Shown here piece by piece: positions 1 through 12,950 of a stretch of DNA of 64,000 nucleotides. Each line of letters starts with the position of its first letter. Positions within the stretch are counted from its first letter, which is position 1. Location of the stretch: contig NC_030851.1 in assembly GCF_000208745.1 (NCBI RefSeq), positions 38,110,642 to 38,174,641 of the forward strand. Reading direction: 5' to 3'. The translations under genes and the position numbers were made by a program. The stretch comes from Theobroma cacao (lineage: Eukaryota; Streptophyta; Magnoliopsida; Malvales; Malvaceae). The notes under the pieces were generated by a model, which ran no database searches, was not told the origin of the DNA, and saw only the letters and a program-made list of their open reading frames with translations.

Positions 1-3000
1 GGGGGGCGGGGGGGCCAAAAAGTAAAGAATTTCGATTGAAAATTAAAATTTATTCAACACAAATCAGAAATCACACTGTTCACGTTATTCATGTTGTCCA
101 GTTCAGCCCTACGTCAGCTAAAAAGAGCGAGCTATAGCTATAGCTAGAGGATTAATTTAAGATTTTTAAAGTATTAATTAGTGTTTGATACACCAATTGG
201 ATCGTTCCTTTGCGCCCTTGTCGTCTGTCTCCTTTCAAGAAATCAAGCGGGGCTTTTAGAAGACACAAAAAGTGTGTGCAAACTCCAACATGTTAACCCT
301 AATGGGGTTTCAGGGTTTCCAGCTCATGAGTTGCCTCGTTTATCTCCAATATTTTCACTCTTATTTTAGTATATCCTTTTTTTCCTGTTTTGATTGTATC
401 CTCGACAGATCAGTCCTGATCAGCTAGCTCAGCTAGACCTTGCAACTACCAGTAGTTATAATCATCCCTTTTTTTTTTCTCATCTTAGCCATGTGATCAG
501 CTTATCGTGCATCCATCATGGCATTGGCTCAAAAGAGCTGCAGACCCAAAATTAGTATTAATAAATTTATATGAAAAATTAGACATTTTTAACTATGAAA
601 ACTGTCATTCTCCATTATAACTCTTTATGGAAATTTTGATACCTTTAATAATCAGATTTAATTGGCTTTTAGGGTTTCACGTATCATTTCGTATTATTTT
701 TCGATGAGACTTTTATCTTAATAGTAACGAAGAAGTCTTAAAAATTCTAGATCCCAGCTATAAGTTAAAGTCATATTATGTGTGGATCTCATATAATTTC
801 ATGTTAAAATTGTGTATATATTAAAATTGTTAAATTGTAAGAAAAAACTACAAAATTTGAAAAAAATAATTCTGAACATATAGTTTGAATGAGAGATATA
901 AAATCTTTACTCTTAAAATTTATATTATTGACACACACTGTTTTTATAGTTAATTATAATTATAATTCTTATTTATATACATAATTTAATTTCATAAAAA
1001 TTACACTAATTTTTGTGAAAGATGACAAGTTGTAGCCTTGGGAGGACCTATATACCTAGCTAGTAGCTAGGTTGATAGGGAGTTTATTAAAAATATTGGC
1101 AGGAATAATGAAATGTTTTACAGTTGGTCTTATTCCTAAAGAACATGGGGGAGAGTTACAGATTGGTTGTGGCTTTCCTGTCGTATCACCAGAAAAATTC
1201 GAAGTTGAAAAAAAATATATGAATTAATTTTATAAGCAGCAAGCAAAATTAACTTTACGCATGCACCATAAAAGATTGGTGTCGATTTTCTACCACCAAT
1301 TTTCTTTCTTATTTTATGAAGTAGATGCTTTCATTTAGAACCTTTTGTACTATTACCAATATTTTTTATAGCAAGGCTCGGAGCATTTGACCGAATGCTC
1401 TTTGCTTCTTGCTGTTTCATTGGTTTTTAGGGTATAAATTCTTCAATTACCTTTTTCCTTTCTCTATAAAGGGTGCTTTTTTCCCAGGTAAAAAGTTAGA
1501 AAACGAAAGGAATTTCTCAAAAAGCAACAAGAAAAAAAAAATTCAAATTAGAGTAACGAGAATGCTTTTTGCTTCCAATGGTCGGTCTCTCATTATGCAA
1601 CAGTTCTATAGAGAAAATAAACCCCAACTTGAGACCAAACCAAACAACAACGACAAAGGAGAAGTACTTAGCAAATTGTTTTTTGAAAACCATTTGTGAT
1701 TGAATTAATTGATGGCTGATATTTCCATGGATATCGATCAAGTTTCTAATCTTTGAATTATAGATAAAAAACTTGATATATCATAACTCTTTTAATCACA
1801 ATGTATCACTATAAAAACTTCTCCTATCAACGTCGATCAGCATTTTTTAAATATTTATGAATTAAACTTACATTGTCTTATTTCGAAGGTTTTCATGTGA
1901 TACTAACTCATCTTCTATATCAGTAATGAATTTAAAGACCTTTTCTAATGATCATAGAGAGAATTTTTTTTTCTTTTGGACTGAGGATCTGATGCTTTGC
2001 ATAAATTTTTTTGTTCCAGGAAATTGGGTGCCTGCTCTAACTGATACAATATCTATAATTTGAAGAAATACAAACCATGCATTGCTTGGTACAAAGAAAG
2101 AAGATTATCATGTGATAGAAATATAAAACATATAGCTTTTATCTCTTTGGCCAAAACCCTAAGCTAAGGGTCTTTGCTAACTTGAGGTCGGAGAGTTGAC
2201 TGTGTAATGGTATTGGACCATTGCCAGTAATGCAACAATTTATTAATATCTCACTACCAAGCTAGAATACAAGAAAATTTAGTAAAAGTTAATTGCAGAA
2301 TTAGTTTTTTAGTTGTTGGTTGCATATGTTTGGGGTTGGACCTCAAGGAGTTTTCTTCTTTATAGCCCTCTTTCCATGGATTTAGATCTCCTCGATATAG
2401 CTTTTTGCAAAGAGAAAAAGTGCCATTAAGGAATTCCATAATGGCATTGAAATTTAATTGAAACCACCAAGTTTGACTTGTGATTGTTTGTTAACCCTTC
2501 TTTTGGTTGCTTTTGAATGTGACCACACATGCTTTTGTGGTTCAAAAAGAGTAGTTCGAGCATACACTATTATTAAGCCCGAGCCTCCTTATTTAGTTTC
2601 TTTACCCCCAAATTAACAACATTCTACCACTTCATAGCAATATGAAACCCTCACATATAATAATTATAACCATATTAATCTTTTACCAAAATGTTCAAAT
2701 TGTACAATTTTTCGAATTTTTTCATCATAATGTTGAATTAAAATAACGATTCCAAAGTGGGTCTTACTGTGGTTGCACAATGGTGAATCTCAAATACAAT
2801 TAGTGAACTAAGTAAAAGTGTTTTCAATAAATTCCTACTAATTTTGCAATTTAATTATAATTTCTATATATATTAAATTAAAATAAACACCACAAAATTG
2901 ATTCTTTGAATTTTATGATTTTTTAGATAATAGTCTAGGTATATGAACATTCATCAATTAATTTGCTAATGAATTTACACTAGGATTTATATATTTATGA

Positions 3001-3454
3001 ATTAATGAAAAGAAATTTATTTACACTTAATTTAATTCCATACCTATATACTAATGTAAATATATTTCAAAAATCAAAAGTATGAGAATTATAAGTTGAA
3101 AGAATCAAGTGAGAAAGAACAAATTAATTAAATAAAAAATTTACAAGCATATATGAAAGTGTAATGATCAACATCGGGTACTGTCCCTAATAGTTTTAAT
3201 CTTTCTTAGGGGGTTGAGATCTAAGGATTGAATCAATTCCCCTACATCCTCATATACTTTTAAAAAAAAGAATCTATATATATAGCCTTTATAGCAGATA
3301 ACATACAATAATTTAAAAAAAGAAAAGAAAACAATATAGTATGCATTCCTCCATGATGCTAGACTGCTAACATGGTTGGGTACCATGGCATTCATGCTTC
3401 TATATACTCAGCATTAAACCTTGTTCCATCATCAGTGCTCTCTACAAAACAGCC
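1..3454. other. AT-rich intergenic DNA upstream of SABATH 1
   Basis: I see no convincing gene here. The longest frames (around 1409-1741 on both strands, 2254-2439 and 3168-3395 on the - strand) are low-complexity, lack recognisable domains and do not join to neighbouring exons. The first 16 bases are almost pure G/C (a G-run) against a very AT-rich background, which may be local low complexity or an assembly edge. Bases just before 3455 form the promoter of SABATH 1. Confidence 0.6.
3401..3407 (+). promoter_or_regulatory. TATA-like box of SABATH 1
   Basis: TATATAC lies about 50 bp upstream of the predicted start codon at 3455, giving room for a short leader. The placement is similar to, though closer than, the TATA-like boxes of the three paralogues. 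Confidence 0.4.
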
Positions 3455-6400
3455 ATGGCAAAGGTAGCACATGATCCATCCTCACTCATCGACGGCGGGG
3501 AAACCATAAGAGTAAGACCAGTTCCAGATTCATCACTCCATGTGAACGGTGGAGATGACGCTTACAGCTACACCAGGAACTCCTACTATCAGGTATATAA
3601 TTAATATACCTCTCCTTCTGTTCCTTGATGTATTAATTTTCACCATATTTCAACAAATCCATGAACGAAACATCATGCGAGCATATTCCATGCATAACCA
3701 GCTGCTGCTCTGAAATTATATAACCTGTCTTCATTTACCCAGGTTGTGTCTTGAACAACATCTCTGTTTTCTCTGCACTTTTGTTGTTTATGCGACTATA
3801 GAGGTGGATCTATGTGATAAAACTTTAAAAAACGAAACTACTTTCTGAAGAAAATGTGGTCGGAATTGGGCTAGTGATTGCTTGGTTGCTTAATGCAAGA
3901 GTTGACTCCTTTGGAGAAGGAAACCAAGCGGTTGGCCAGTTTAATGCAAAGATTCTTTCTCATGCCGATTACGGCCTAGCTATATACCCTATGTGTTAAT
4001 ATTCTATGCTAATATATACAACTAAAGTCTAGAACCCTACACACACTTCAATTTTCCCTTTTCTTGGACCACTATATCTTTGTTTATACCAATCAAATGC
4101 AATTTTTTTTATTTTTAATTTTTGCATATATATATATATATATATATGCATACACACATATATATATTAGTATTTTATGATTTCAATTTATGTAAACAAT
4201 TACACTAATTACATATTACCACTTTCTTCATATTTTACAAGTTTGAAATTTCTTTCATATAATTTTCTGTTATGAACAATAATAAACAATTACATATTAC
4301 CATTATGCAAATCATTTTTATTCAAATTGTATAGATAGATCATTTCAGTTTAATTAATTGGTCATCGAAAGATGATATCTATATAATATATTGTCTAATA
4401 ATTACTTTGTAAATTGACATTCTCGATAAAATTTTCAAATATGATTTCTTTATATTTTTAAATTCTAATTGCTTAATTTTTTTTTAAAAAAAGTTCTTTA
4501 AAAACTTTGAATATAGTAATGTCAAATACTTATTTTTTTTAGATTTGATTTAATAAAATACTTAAATTGATAAAATTAAAGCAGAAAAGTTGTTTCTCAT
4601 AGCAGATTGGACTTCAAACATGAACATGAAGAGCTAAAATGAAGGAATGAAGAAGAGAAATTGAATCTCATTGTTCATTAGTAGAATCCTTTATAAATAG
4701 ACTTCAGCTATATTACAAGAAGTCACTCTCTCCTATTCCATAAGACCTAATCTCCTTTCCTCAAGATTTTTGAACTTGAGATCTTTATATTGAAAGTTCA
4801 AAGTTCTAAATATTGGAGCTGTCCTTTGTTTTAATACTTAATTAATTAAGTTGAAAAAGAGTAACTATTTATCAATTATATATGGAAGTCTTCAAGGAGA
4901 TACTTGATGGTTAGAACTTGCTAAGATCTTGCATCTTTTGAGAAAGGGGAGTGAGATTTATGGGATGGGAGAGCTAGTGTTATTTTTGTAATCCAAGTCC
5001 GATGGGTTTTCACATTTAAAAAAAGTATAAAGTATTAAATTCTCGAATTTGATTTAAATGGGCAATACCTTATTTCATTTAATAAAGCTATGAAAATTGA
5101 ATTCTAATATGATTAAATTCAACTACAAAATAATGATATATATGTGGTATCCAAAGATTAGTAATAAAAACAAAAATATAAAATTTTTGTAATAATAAAT
5201 AGTGTGGATATGAAGGATTTTAAAATTTTTATAACCACTTCTTTAGGGAGATATGTGACTTCTAATTATTGAATTAAGATGAATTCTATTAATTATATAT
5301 ATATAGACTTGTTCATTAATAATGAATTTTATGTATGCGAAACATGATAATGAGTGTATTGAAACGTAATCAATAAAAAGTAACATAAGAAAGCAGTATT
5401 ATTCAAACATACCTCAGCCAATGGAAAAAGAAAATTATTTGCATCATAAATGTAAAAAATATCATACACAACAATTAAAACCAAACGATTAGTTCTAAAA
5501 CCAATTATAGTTATATGAAACATTGTCACCCAAATTAATATACGAGTATTAATACAGCATTCTTTTAGTAATACAGTCCTTCTTACTTTTCACAAAAATT
5601 TTTGTTGACTTTGATATAAAAAATGTGGGTCACAAATGGCAGAGACTAGCTGCAAATGTGGTTAAGGAAAAAATCAATGGAGCAATTACAATGAAGCTTG
5701 ATGTGGAAAAGCATTCTTGTAGATCGAATACAATTTGTGTTGCAGATTTGGGATGTGCTGTTGGGCCAAATACCTTCGATGCAATGCAAGATATTCTGGA
5801 GTTCATTAAACAGAAGTACAAGCTTCAATGCCCCAAGTCTAAAATGCTTGAGTTCCTGGTGCTTTTCAACGATCAGCCCTCCAACGATTTCAATGCACTC
5901 TTCACGTCTTTCCCACAGGAAAGGCCATATTTTGCAGCCGGCGTGCCCGGTTCTTTCCATCGGCGATTATTTCCGGAATCCTCCATCCATTTTGTGCATT
6001 GTTCGTATGCACTCCATTGGCTTTCCAAATTGCCGCAAGAGTTGTTAGATAAGAATTCTCTTGCATGGAACAAGGGGAGGGTTCACTACACAAATGCCCC
6101 CGACGAAGTTGTCAAGGCTTATGCATCTCAATTTGCAAAGGACATGTTGGACTTTCTAGATGCTAGAGCAAAGGAGCTTGTGATTGGAGGGATGATGATC
6201 ATGATCATGCCAGGTATGCCTGATGGGATGACTTATTGTCAGCTGGCAGCTAGTCTGATGTATGATTTTATGGCATCTTGCTTCATGGATATGGCAAATG
6301 AGGTAAGTTATCCAAGATATTAGTGATTAAAGCATTAAAGGCCTTTATATCTTCCATAAAACCATCTAATTTTTCTTCTCTCTTTTTGGCTTTTGGTACA

Positions 6401-6966
6401 AGAAAAAGATTTACAGGTCGAACCCAAGATCTTCACCCAAATCTCATCATATTTGTTAAATTTAATTAGAATCACCTGAAATTATAAAGATTGAGCTGAG
6501 TCTGGTGTCATACGTTAATTTAGAAAGAAGGCATAATTCAAATACCCTTTGCATCTTTCGAATATTAAATTGACCCCCCACCGAGAGGCAAAATCAAATA
6601 CATGTGACCAACATTTTTCTAATACAGGGATTGATAAGTGAAGATCAGGTGGATTCCTTTAACTTGCCTATATATACCCCGTCTCCGGAGGAGATGACCG
6701 CTCTGGTAGCCAGAAATGGGCATTTTAGCATTGAGAGCTTGGAGTTAACCAACCCAGCTTCCTTGGTGGATGGTGCAGTCGACATAAATGCTTGGGTAAT
6801 TCATGTAAGGGCAGCAATGGAGGGAATGTTGACCAAACACTTTACCGGCGACAGTATCGATGAAATGTTTGAACGGCTGACCCAAAAACTATTAAAGTTT
6901 TCCGAACAGGTGGAATCAGGATACAAGGAACGAACTCAGCTACTAGTTGTTTTAATACGAAAATGA
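3455..6966 (+). CDS. SABATH-family carboxyl methyltransferase 1 (3 exons)
   Basis: Exons 3455-3592, 5643-6302 and 6628-6966 join in phase 0 to a 378-residue protein, the usual SABATH length. The family transfers methyl from S-adenosylmethionine to carboxyl groups of small acids (salicylate, jasmonate, farnesoate, loganate). Exon 1 ends with the family signature NGGDDAYSYTRNSYYQ. Exon 2 holds the SAM-binding loop ADLGCAVGPNTF, then NDQPSNDFNALF, GVPGSFHRRLFP and SYALHWLSKLP. Exon 3 starts GLISEDQVDSFNLPIY and ends in IRK. The residue before Trp in SYALHW is His, where salicylate methyltransferases have Met, so salicylate specificity is not supported. The closest named type I recognise is the group of Arabidopsis At5g38780-like, farnesoate and loganate methyltransferases. 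Intron 1 is about 2.05 kb. No disruption is seen. The substrate is unknown. Confidence 0.92.
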
Positions 6967-7731
6967 GGGTTTAGTGATTCTATCTTACTGTTTCTTGCTA
7001 ATTCTTCTATGTTAATGCTCCTTTTCTGTATCCTCCCAACCCACTTAATTTACTGGCTGTTTTACCTTCCAAAAAATAAAATAAAATAAATTTACTCGTT
7101 GTTTTGTTGTAATAATATATACAGTAGCTGCAACACTACCTCAGTTAAAATACAAAATTTTATTAAAAAAGTATTGAGCTTGAATCTTAATATATAATTA
7201 TATATATATGAGATGAAAATTGTTTTTTTTTTGTAATTCAAGGTTTAATGAGTCATTCATATGTGTCAAAAGAAAAAACTTAAAACTCTGTTTCAATAAG
7301 ATAAAGTGATTTTTAAGATTTATACAAAAGTCTAAGTTAATGATATGTTATTATTAATTTGAATTTAAGTTTTTGAAGTTATTTAGTTTAGACCTTAAAC
7401 ATTGTTACATCAGTGGTACTTGACCCAATTTGTTATATTATGAAGTTCACATTTTCAACTCATGCTTAGCATACTCATTTTTATTTTGGAAAGCAAAAAT
7501 AAAAATTTCATTTCAGAACAGAGAAGAACCAGTGCTTACAAAGGCAAAAACCACAAGAATACAAAAAGTTGCGGTTAAGGAACCAATGCTTAACATACTC
7601 ATTTTTGTAAATGGTAATTTTATTATGACATAATATCTAAAAAAATATATTTTAAAATTTTTTTTAAAATTATTTTTTATTAAGTTCAGTTAAACCTATA
7701 TATCATGAGTCATTTAATGTTATAAAACAAA

Positions 7732-7898
7732 TTGATGTATCATAATAAATAATTATGTGACATATTAACATAATCATGTGATATTTTTAATCTTACATTA
7801 TTATTACGTCAAACGTGTTATGTTGATATATTATAATAAATAATAATATAATTATATAATATTTTTAAATTTCATATCATTATCATGTTAACATCATA
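7732..7898. repeat. Imperfect direct repeat, two units of about 75-90 bp
   Basis: Two AT-rich units starting near 7732 and 7823 share the order TTGAT-AT, ATAATAAATAAT, ATATTTTTAA and CATTAT. They look like a decayed tandem duplication or part of a miniature transposon. Termini are not definable by eye. Confidence 0.4.
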
Positions 7899-8707
7899 GT
7901 AAATATAAAATGATAATTAACTAATTATTAATCATAATGATTTATTTAATTTAAAATAAAAAATAAAAATTAAATTAAACATAATAGCAAAATAAAAATT
8001 TATTTAAAATTTTTTAAATACTTTAACGAATTTTTAAAACATAACACCTTTTATTATTTAAAATAAAATAAAAAAACATAAAACATTAAATAAGCACAAT
8101 GGAACGCAGCCTCTCTTATTCGTTCCAATGCAACTTTACTTTGTCTTTGGCGGAAGCCTCGCGTATTGTACAAGACAAGTGACAAATGATTTAATGTGTA
8201 GATACCCTTTCAAGTCAATCAAAGGAAGCTGGCTCGCTCTCCTAGCTACTACCATTTTAATAAATAATTTTAAAGATGGGCAAACCAGATCGCAAGGACC
8301 ACAGCCAAGGTATGGGGCTCCCTTTTATTTAGTGAAATCAGTATCATGATTTTTGGCCGAAGATTAACGAAATATAAACTAATTCCATCTTTTCTTAATA
8401 CAATATCATTTCTAATTAGCTAAATATGCATCTGACAACGAAATCGATCCATATCATATTGATGCCGTACAAATTGATTGGAAATATAATAATCTTAGGT
8501 CTCAATCCATGTATATTGTGGTCCTTAATTCGTTTTCTGTTTTTTGGCCCTTTTGATGAAAGGCGTGGTCCTTAACTCGTGATGCATGTATCATATGACA
8601 GTAATGAAGAAACACAATTTTTTATGCATGCATCATATGGGATGGAGTAAGCAGGAAATAGGATTAGTGAAGAAAATTAATTTCCTTTTTTTTTTTTAAA
8701 GAAATAG

Positions 8708-8735
8708 GAAAAGGAAAGGGAAAGGGAAAGGGAAA
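8708..8735 (+). repeat. GGGAAA hexamer microsatellite
   Basis: About four to five copies of a GGGAAA-type unit lie between an A-rich and a T-rich stretch. The unit differs from the plant telomere repeat TTTAGGG. Confidence 0.7.
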
Positions 8736-9598
8736 GATTATTCACCCAAGCAAAGTAGTCATATTCTTTGACATAATACCTTTTTTTTTCTTTTATTTTC
8801 TTCCTTTTCCCTCCTTCATGCATGCTGTTAGTCATCCTGTGTTGACCCGTATATGTCCCAAACGAAAGAAATCAGCCAAGTTAATTGGAATTAATTAAGC
8901 TGTTTGTTTTGTTGTATATTAGAGGGATCTCATATGTGTGCTTACAACCAAACATCTAATGATTCTAATGTAGTCTGTTAAATATTGTCTGTAATCAATG
9001 TAGTACAAAGGTCAATATGCCATCTAAAAGATAGATTAGTACAAAAGGGAATATTCATTTTTCTTTATATGTAAACCAAAACACCTCACTTAATATATGA
9101 TTTAGAGTTCTCATAGTGGTAATCCACTTAATTAGTAGTCGAGGTACTTCATGCGTGCATGGCTAACCAACTAACTTAATTCGTTGTTAGCTTGGAATTT
9201 GGATGAGTATTATCAGCTTGATTTTATTAGTTTTACTCGTATAGTAATTTCACTTGTTTATCATATATAAAGAATGATAAATTTTATATCAATAGAGAAT
9301 TCTCGAATTTATTCAATATTTGATTCAATGATAAATGTATGTATTTAAAAAATTAGATTTGAATTAATTTTTTTATACAAATCAGAAAAAGGTTCTTAAT
9401 ATTTTTTTAAAATTGAAAATGACATTAAGTTAAGCTTAAACTACCATATCCCTTTCATTTAGAGTCAGCTTGGACCCCTGATTTTAACATATATATAAAT
9501 TATTTAATTTATTCGAAAATGACATTTCATGCCTCCAAAAACATTATGGCCAATACATTTCGCATGCATATATGATCTCACATATATACTCCTCTGCC

Positions 9599-9606
9599 TA
9601 TATAAG
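9599..9606 (+). promoter_or_regulatory. TATA box of SABATH 2
   Basis: TATATAAG lies about 110 bp upstream of the start codon at 9710. It is a near-consensus TATA box at a plausible distance, with a purine-rich leader before the ATG. Confidence 0.5.
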
Positions 9607-9709
9607 TGCAAATTAAGTTTACTAATTGTAGTCACTAAGACTTGCTCTAGTGATCTAAAGAACACAGGAATTAATTAGTTCGTCTCAAAGAGACAACAAG
9701 AGAGGAGGG

Positions 9710-12243
9710 ATGGCGACTATGGTGTCTAATTCACTTACAAAGAAGAGCGAACCAGCAGTGAATTCACCAACGCAGGTGATCGGTGGACATGGCATTGACA
9801 GCTACTCCAACAACTCCTCCTACCAGGTTTACAATTTAACCCATATTTGAAACGCAAAAGAAAGAAAGAAATTAACCTCTACGATCAATGTTCGAAATCT
9901 CATGATATTGATTACTCCCTTAAGTCTCTTTTCTGTTATTTTTCTTTAATTTTTACAAAAATTAAGATAAAAATTTTGATTTTAATATATATTATATTAA
10001 AATTTTAAATTTTTTTATGATATTGATGTTCAATATTTTTTATATGAAAAAGTAAAAAAAAAATCATGAAAAGTAAATTTGTAATATTAAAAATAAGAGT
10101 TGATGTCTGAAAAAGGAAAAGGACTTCAACGAGGGACATCTTAAAAAAGAAAGATGAATAAAGAAAAAGGAACAGAAGCAATAATGTATTGCATGTCCAA
10201 GTTAATTTGTCTATTCATATTCGTGTACACACACGAGATTCACGATTAATAATTAAATTTCATTCTGTTCTATTCCGCAAACTAATTAATATATAAAAGT
10301 ATTTCAAAATTTAAATCCCTTCATCTTTTTCAATGAAAAAGGTAAAGTGACAACCTTAACTATCTTAGTAGTAAAGTGGGTGCTCGAGATTAATTGATTT
10401 TAAATTTTGGATAACTATTTATTTAGTTACTTAATTTTTAATTTTTTTTTATTTTTATCAATTAATTTTGAAAATCATGTTTTGGCCACTAATGTCTATA
10501 AAAATTGAAATTTTAATTACTCAACCCTTAAAAATTAAAACCTATATTATATAACTTTTTAAGTTAACTGAATTTGGCACGTGATATATCCATATCAATT
10601 CATTTGTCACGTGATAATACATCTACCACGTGCATTATCAACTCATTTGTCACGTGATAATACATCTACCACGTGCATTATCCTTGGGTAAGTCATGTGA
10701 TCAAAGTTAGCAGACCTAAAATCATGTCAAATAATCGATAATTTTTAATAGTTGAATGATCAAAATATTAACATTTATAAATGTTGATGATCAAAATGTG
10801 CTTTTTTAAAATTAAGTAATCAAAAAATAAAAATTCTTGAAAAGTTAAGTGATTAAATTGGAGATTTATTCTGTAATTTTTAATTATGTTTGAGTTTCTT
10901 ATGAGTTTTATCATGACTTATGGATGGTTTTTGCCTATATATATTGGTTCTCTTCTTTAGTGTATATTAGCAATAACATCTATAGCAAGAGTTTGACTAT
11001 TTAATAAATTGGATTGTCTGCTAATAAACGTATTTTGTTAATATTTAGCTACTAGTAAATTATATAGTATTTGTTATTACAAAGAAAAAAAAATTAAATG
11101 AAGGGCCTATTTATACCCCATTTGCAGAAATTAGCAGCAAATGTTGTGAAGAAAAAGATTGAAGATGCAATTATGATGAAGCTAGATGTGGCATCCTTCT
11201 CTTCCACTTCCAACATAATTCGTCTTGCAGATTTCGGTTGTGGAGTTGGATCAAATACAATAACTGCTATGCATGATATACTAGAGTTTGTAAAGAAGAA
11301 GTATATGTCTCAGTGTCCTGCATCTCAAATGCCTGAATTCCAAGTGATTTTCAATGATCAATCCACCAATGATTTTAACACCCTCTTTACCTCTCTCCCG
11401 CAAGACAAGGAATACATGGTGGCTGGGGTGCCAGGTTCTTTCCATGACCAAGTGCTGCCCAAGTCATCTCTCCATTTAGCCCATTGTTCGTATTCACTGC
11501 ATTGGCTCTCTAAGTTGCCGAAGGAATTGCAAGACAAGCATTCTCCTGCGTGGAACAAAGGCAGGATTCACTACACCAGTGCTCCGCAGGAGGTTTTAAA
11601 TGCATATGCCACTCAGTTTGCTGAAGACTTGGACAATTTCTTGAATGCTAGAGCTCAAGAGATTGTATCAGGAGGAATGATGGTGATTGTTGGTTCAAGT
11701 ATACCAGACGGGATGTCTTATTCTCAAGTTGTAAATGGTTTGATGTACAATTGCATGGGATCAATACTCATGGACATGGTGAAAACGGTACGTCTATTGC
11801 AATGGCAAACATATAAGATGACGAGTCATTAGCAAATTTTGGTATTCGTTTTCTTCTGATATTCCCCTGTTTCTAGTTCTTAAGAATTTGAAACTCTGTT
11901 ACAGGGATCTATCAATGAAGCTGAACTTGATGCGTTCAACTTGCCTATATACGCTTGCCCTCCTGGAGAATTCACTGAGGGAGTGGAAAGAAACGGGTTG
12001 TTTACTGTAGAGGTGATAGAATTGATGAACCCTGCACCATGGCTGAAAGGTCCCATCGACATCCCTGTATTTGTGAAGCATGTGAGAGCTGCAATGGAGG
12101 GAATGTTCAGCAAGCATTTTTCCAGAGAGGATATTGATGAATTGTTCAATCAGCTTGTTCCAAGACTGTCACAGATTTCTCAGCAAATGAAATCATGTGA
12201 CAGGGATGGCCTTCAGCTATTTGCCATACTAAAACGTAAATAG
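9710..12243 (+). CDS. SABATH-family carboxyl methyltransferase 2 (3 exons)
   Basis: Exons 9710-9826, 11128-11787 and 11905-12243 join in phase 0 to 371 residues. The SAM loop reads ADFGCGVGSNT, followed by NDQSTNDFNTLF, GVPGSFHDQVLP and SYSLHWLSKLP. Exon 3 runs from GSINEAELDAFNLPIY to KRK. The exon 1 signature is divergent: IGGHGIDSYSNNSSYQ in place of MNGGDGxYSYxxNSYYQ, and the SAM loop has Ser where the paralogues have Pro. These changes suggest a changed pocket, but no stop or frameshift is present. Exons 2 and 3 are the same length as in the other three copies. Intron 1 (1.3 kb) carries a fold-back element with a G-box array. It pairs most naturally with SABATH 1, 2.7 kb upstream. The substrate is unknown. 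Confidence 0.9.
10430..10865. mobile_element. MITE-like fold-back element in SABATH 2 intron 1
   Basis: A left arm (about 10430-10550) and a right arm (about 10745-10862) are imperfect inverted repeats of roughly 115-120 bp. For example, TTTAGTTACTTAATTTTTAA on the left matches the reverse complement of the right end. The centre holds the CACGTG tandem array. There is no coding capacity, consistent with a miniature inverted-repeat element. The target-site duplication was not resolved by eye. Confidence 0.55.
10578..10681. repeat. 43-bp tandem repeat carrying five CACGTG G-boxes
   Basis: Two near-identical units begin at 10601 and 10644 (period 43 bp), preceded by a diverged half unit. CACGTG palindromes occur at 10578, 10608, 10627, 10651 and 10670. 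CACGTG is the G-box bound by plant bHLH (MYC/PIF) and bZIP factors. Whether this intronic array is functional is not shown by the sequence. Confidence 0.8.
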
Positions 12244-12950
12244 ATTAAGATTCAAATGCTTGAAAGTCATGCTTGGATTTCGTAAATTTACTATTGCACT
12301 GTAATTGTCTTCAGAAGTAATGGAAGTGCAAATTTATTCTGTGTTTTTGGATCGACTGCATGTAGAAATGGGCGTATGTGGAGTAAGTGAACCTATTCAT
12401 GAAGAAAATACATATTTTTTTAAATAATATTTTGATATATAATGAATAAATTCAAGAGAAAAGAGTGCATTCTAACTTTAAATATATGAAAAATAATATA
12501 TTCATTTTATATAAAAAATAAAAAAATCTCATCTTTTTAAATCTAAGTCTATTTTCTTATTAGCCACTTATTTTCAAATGTAATATAAAAAAAAATACAT
12601 TCTCTCACTAGTATTTATATTTATTAGAACCATCGACTTATGTTTAATTTGATTTATTTTATTAATACAATGATATTTGATATATATTATACCTGTTTTA
12701 TATACTTTTATAAATAAAAATATCACAATAAAAAAAAATCTTAACATAATTTGTACAATATTTTACCTATTTTATGAAAATTATTACCTATTTTCCCTTA
12801 TTTATGTTAATAACCGAAAATTCAATTTTTCATGAAATTTACCGTAGAATAGCTGGAAAACGTAAAGGTACTGTAAAAGTGACATTTGATTCTCTCCATT
12901 CTTTTTGAAGGGATAGGGCGGAGCTAAGGCGCCACAATCAAAAAGCCTCC
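12244..12950. other. Intergenic region between SABATH 2 and the ABO5-like gene
   Basis: AT-rich spacer holding the 3' flank of SABATH 2 and the promoter and leader of the PPR gene. No other gene or clear repeat is seen. Confidence 0.6.

Larger units (their letters stand above)
6967..9598. other. Intergenic region between SABATH 1 and 2
   Basis: No gene is visible. The stretch is AT-rich and holds an imperfect direct repeat (7732-7898) and a GGGAAA-type hexamer run (about 8708-8735). A 73-codon frame at 8128-8349 has no recognisable domain and was not called. Confidence 0.6.

Noticed and set aside
1409..1741. Overlapping 96- and 74-codon frames on opposite strands
   Set aside because: Low-complexity Lys/Asn/Phe-rich translations with no domain, no neighbouring exons and no family resemblance.
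8708..8735. Interstitial telomere repeat
   Set aside because: The unit is GGGAAA, not the plant telomere unit TTTAGGG.
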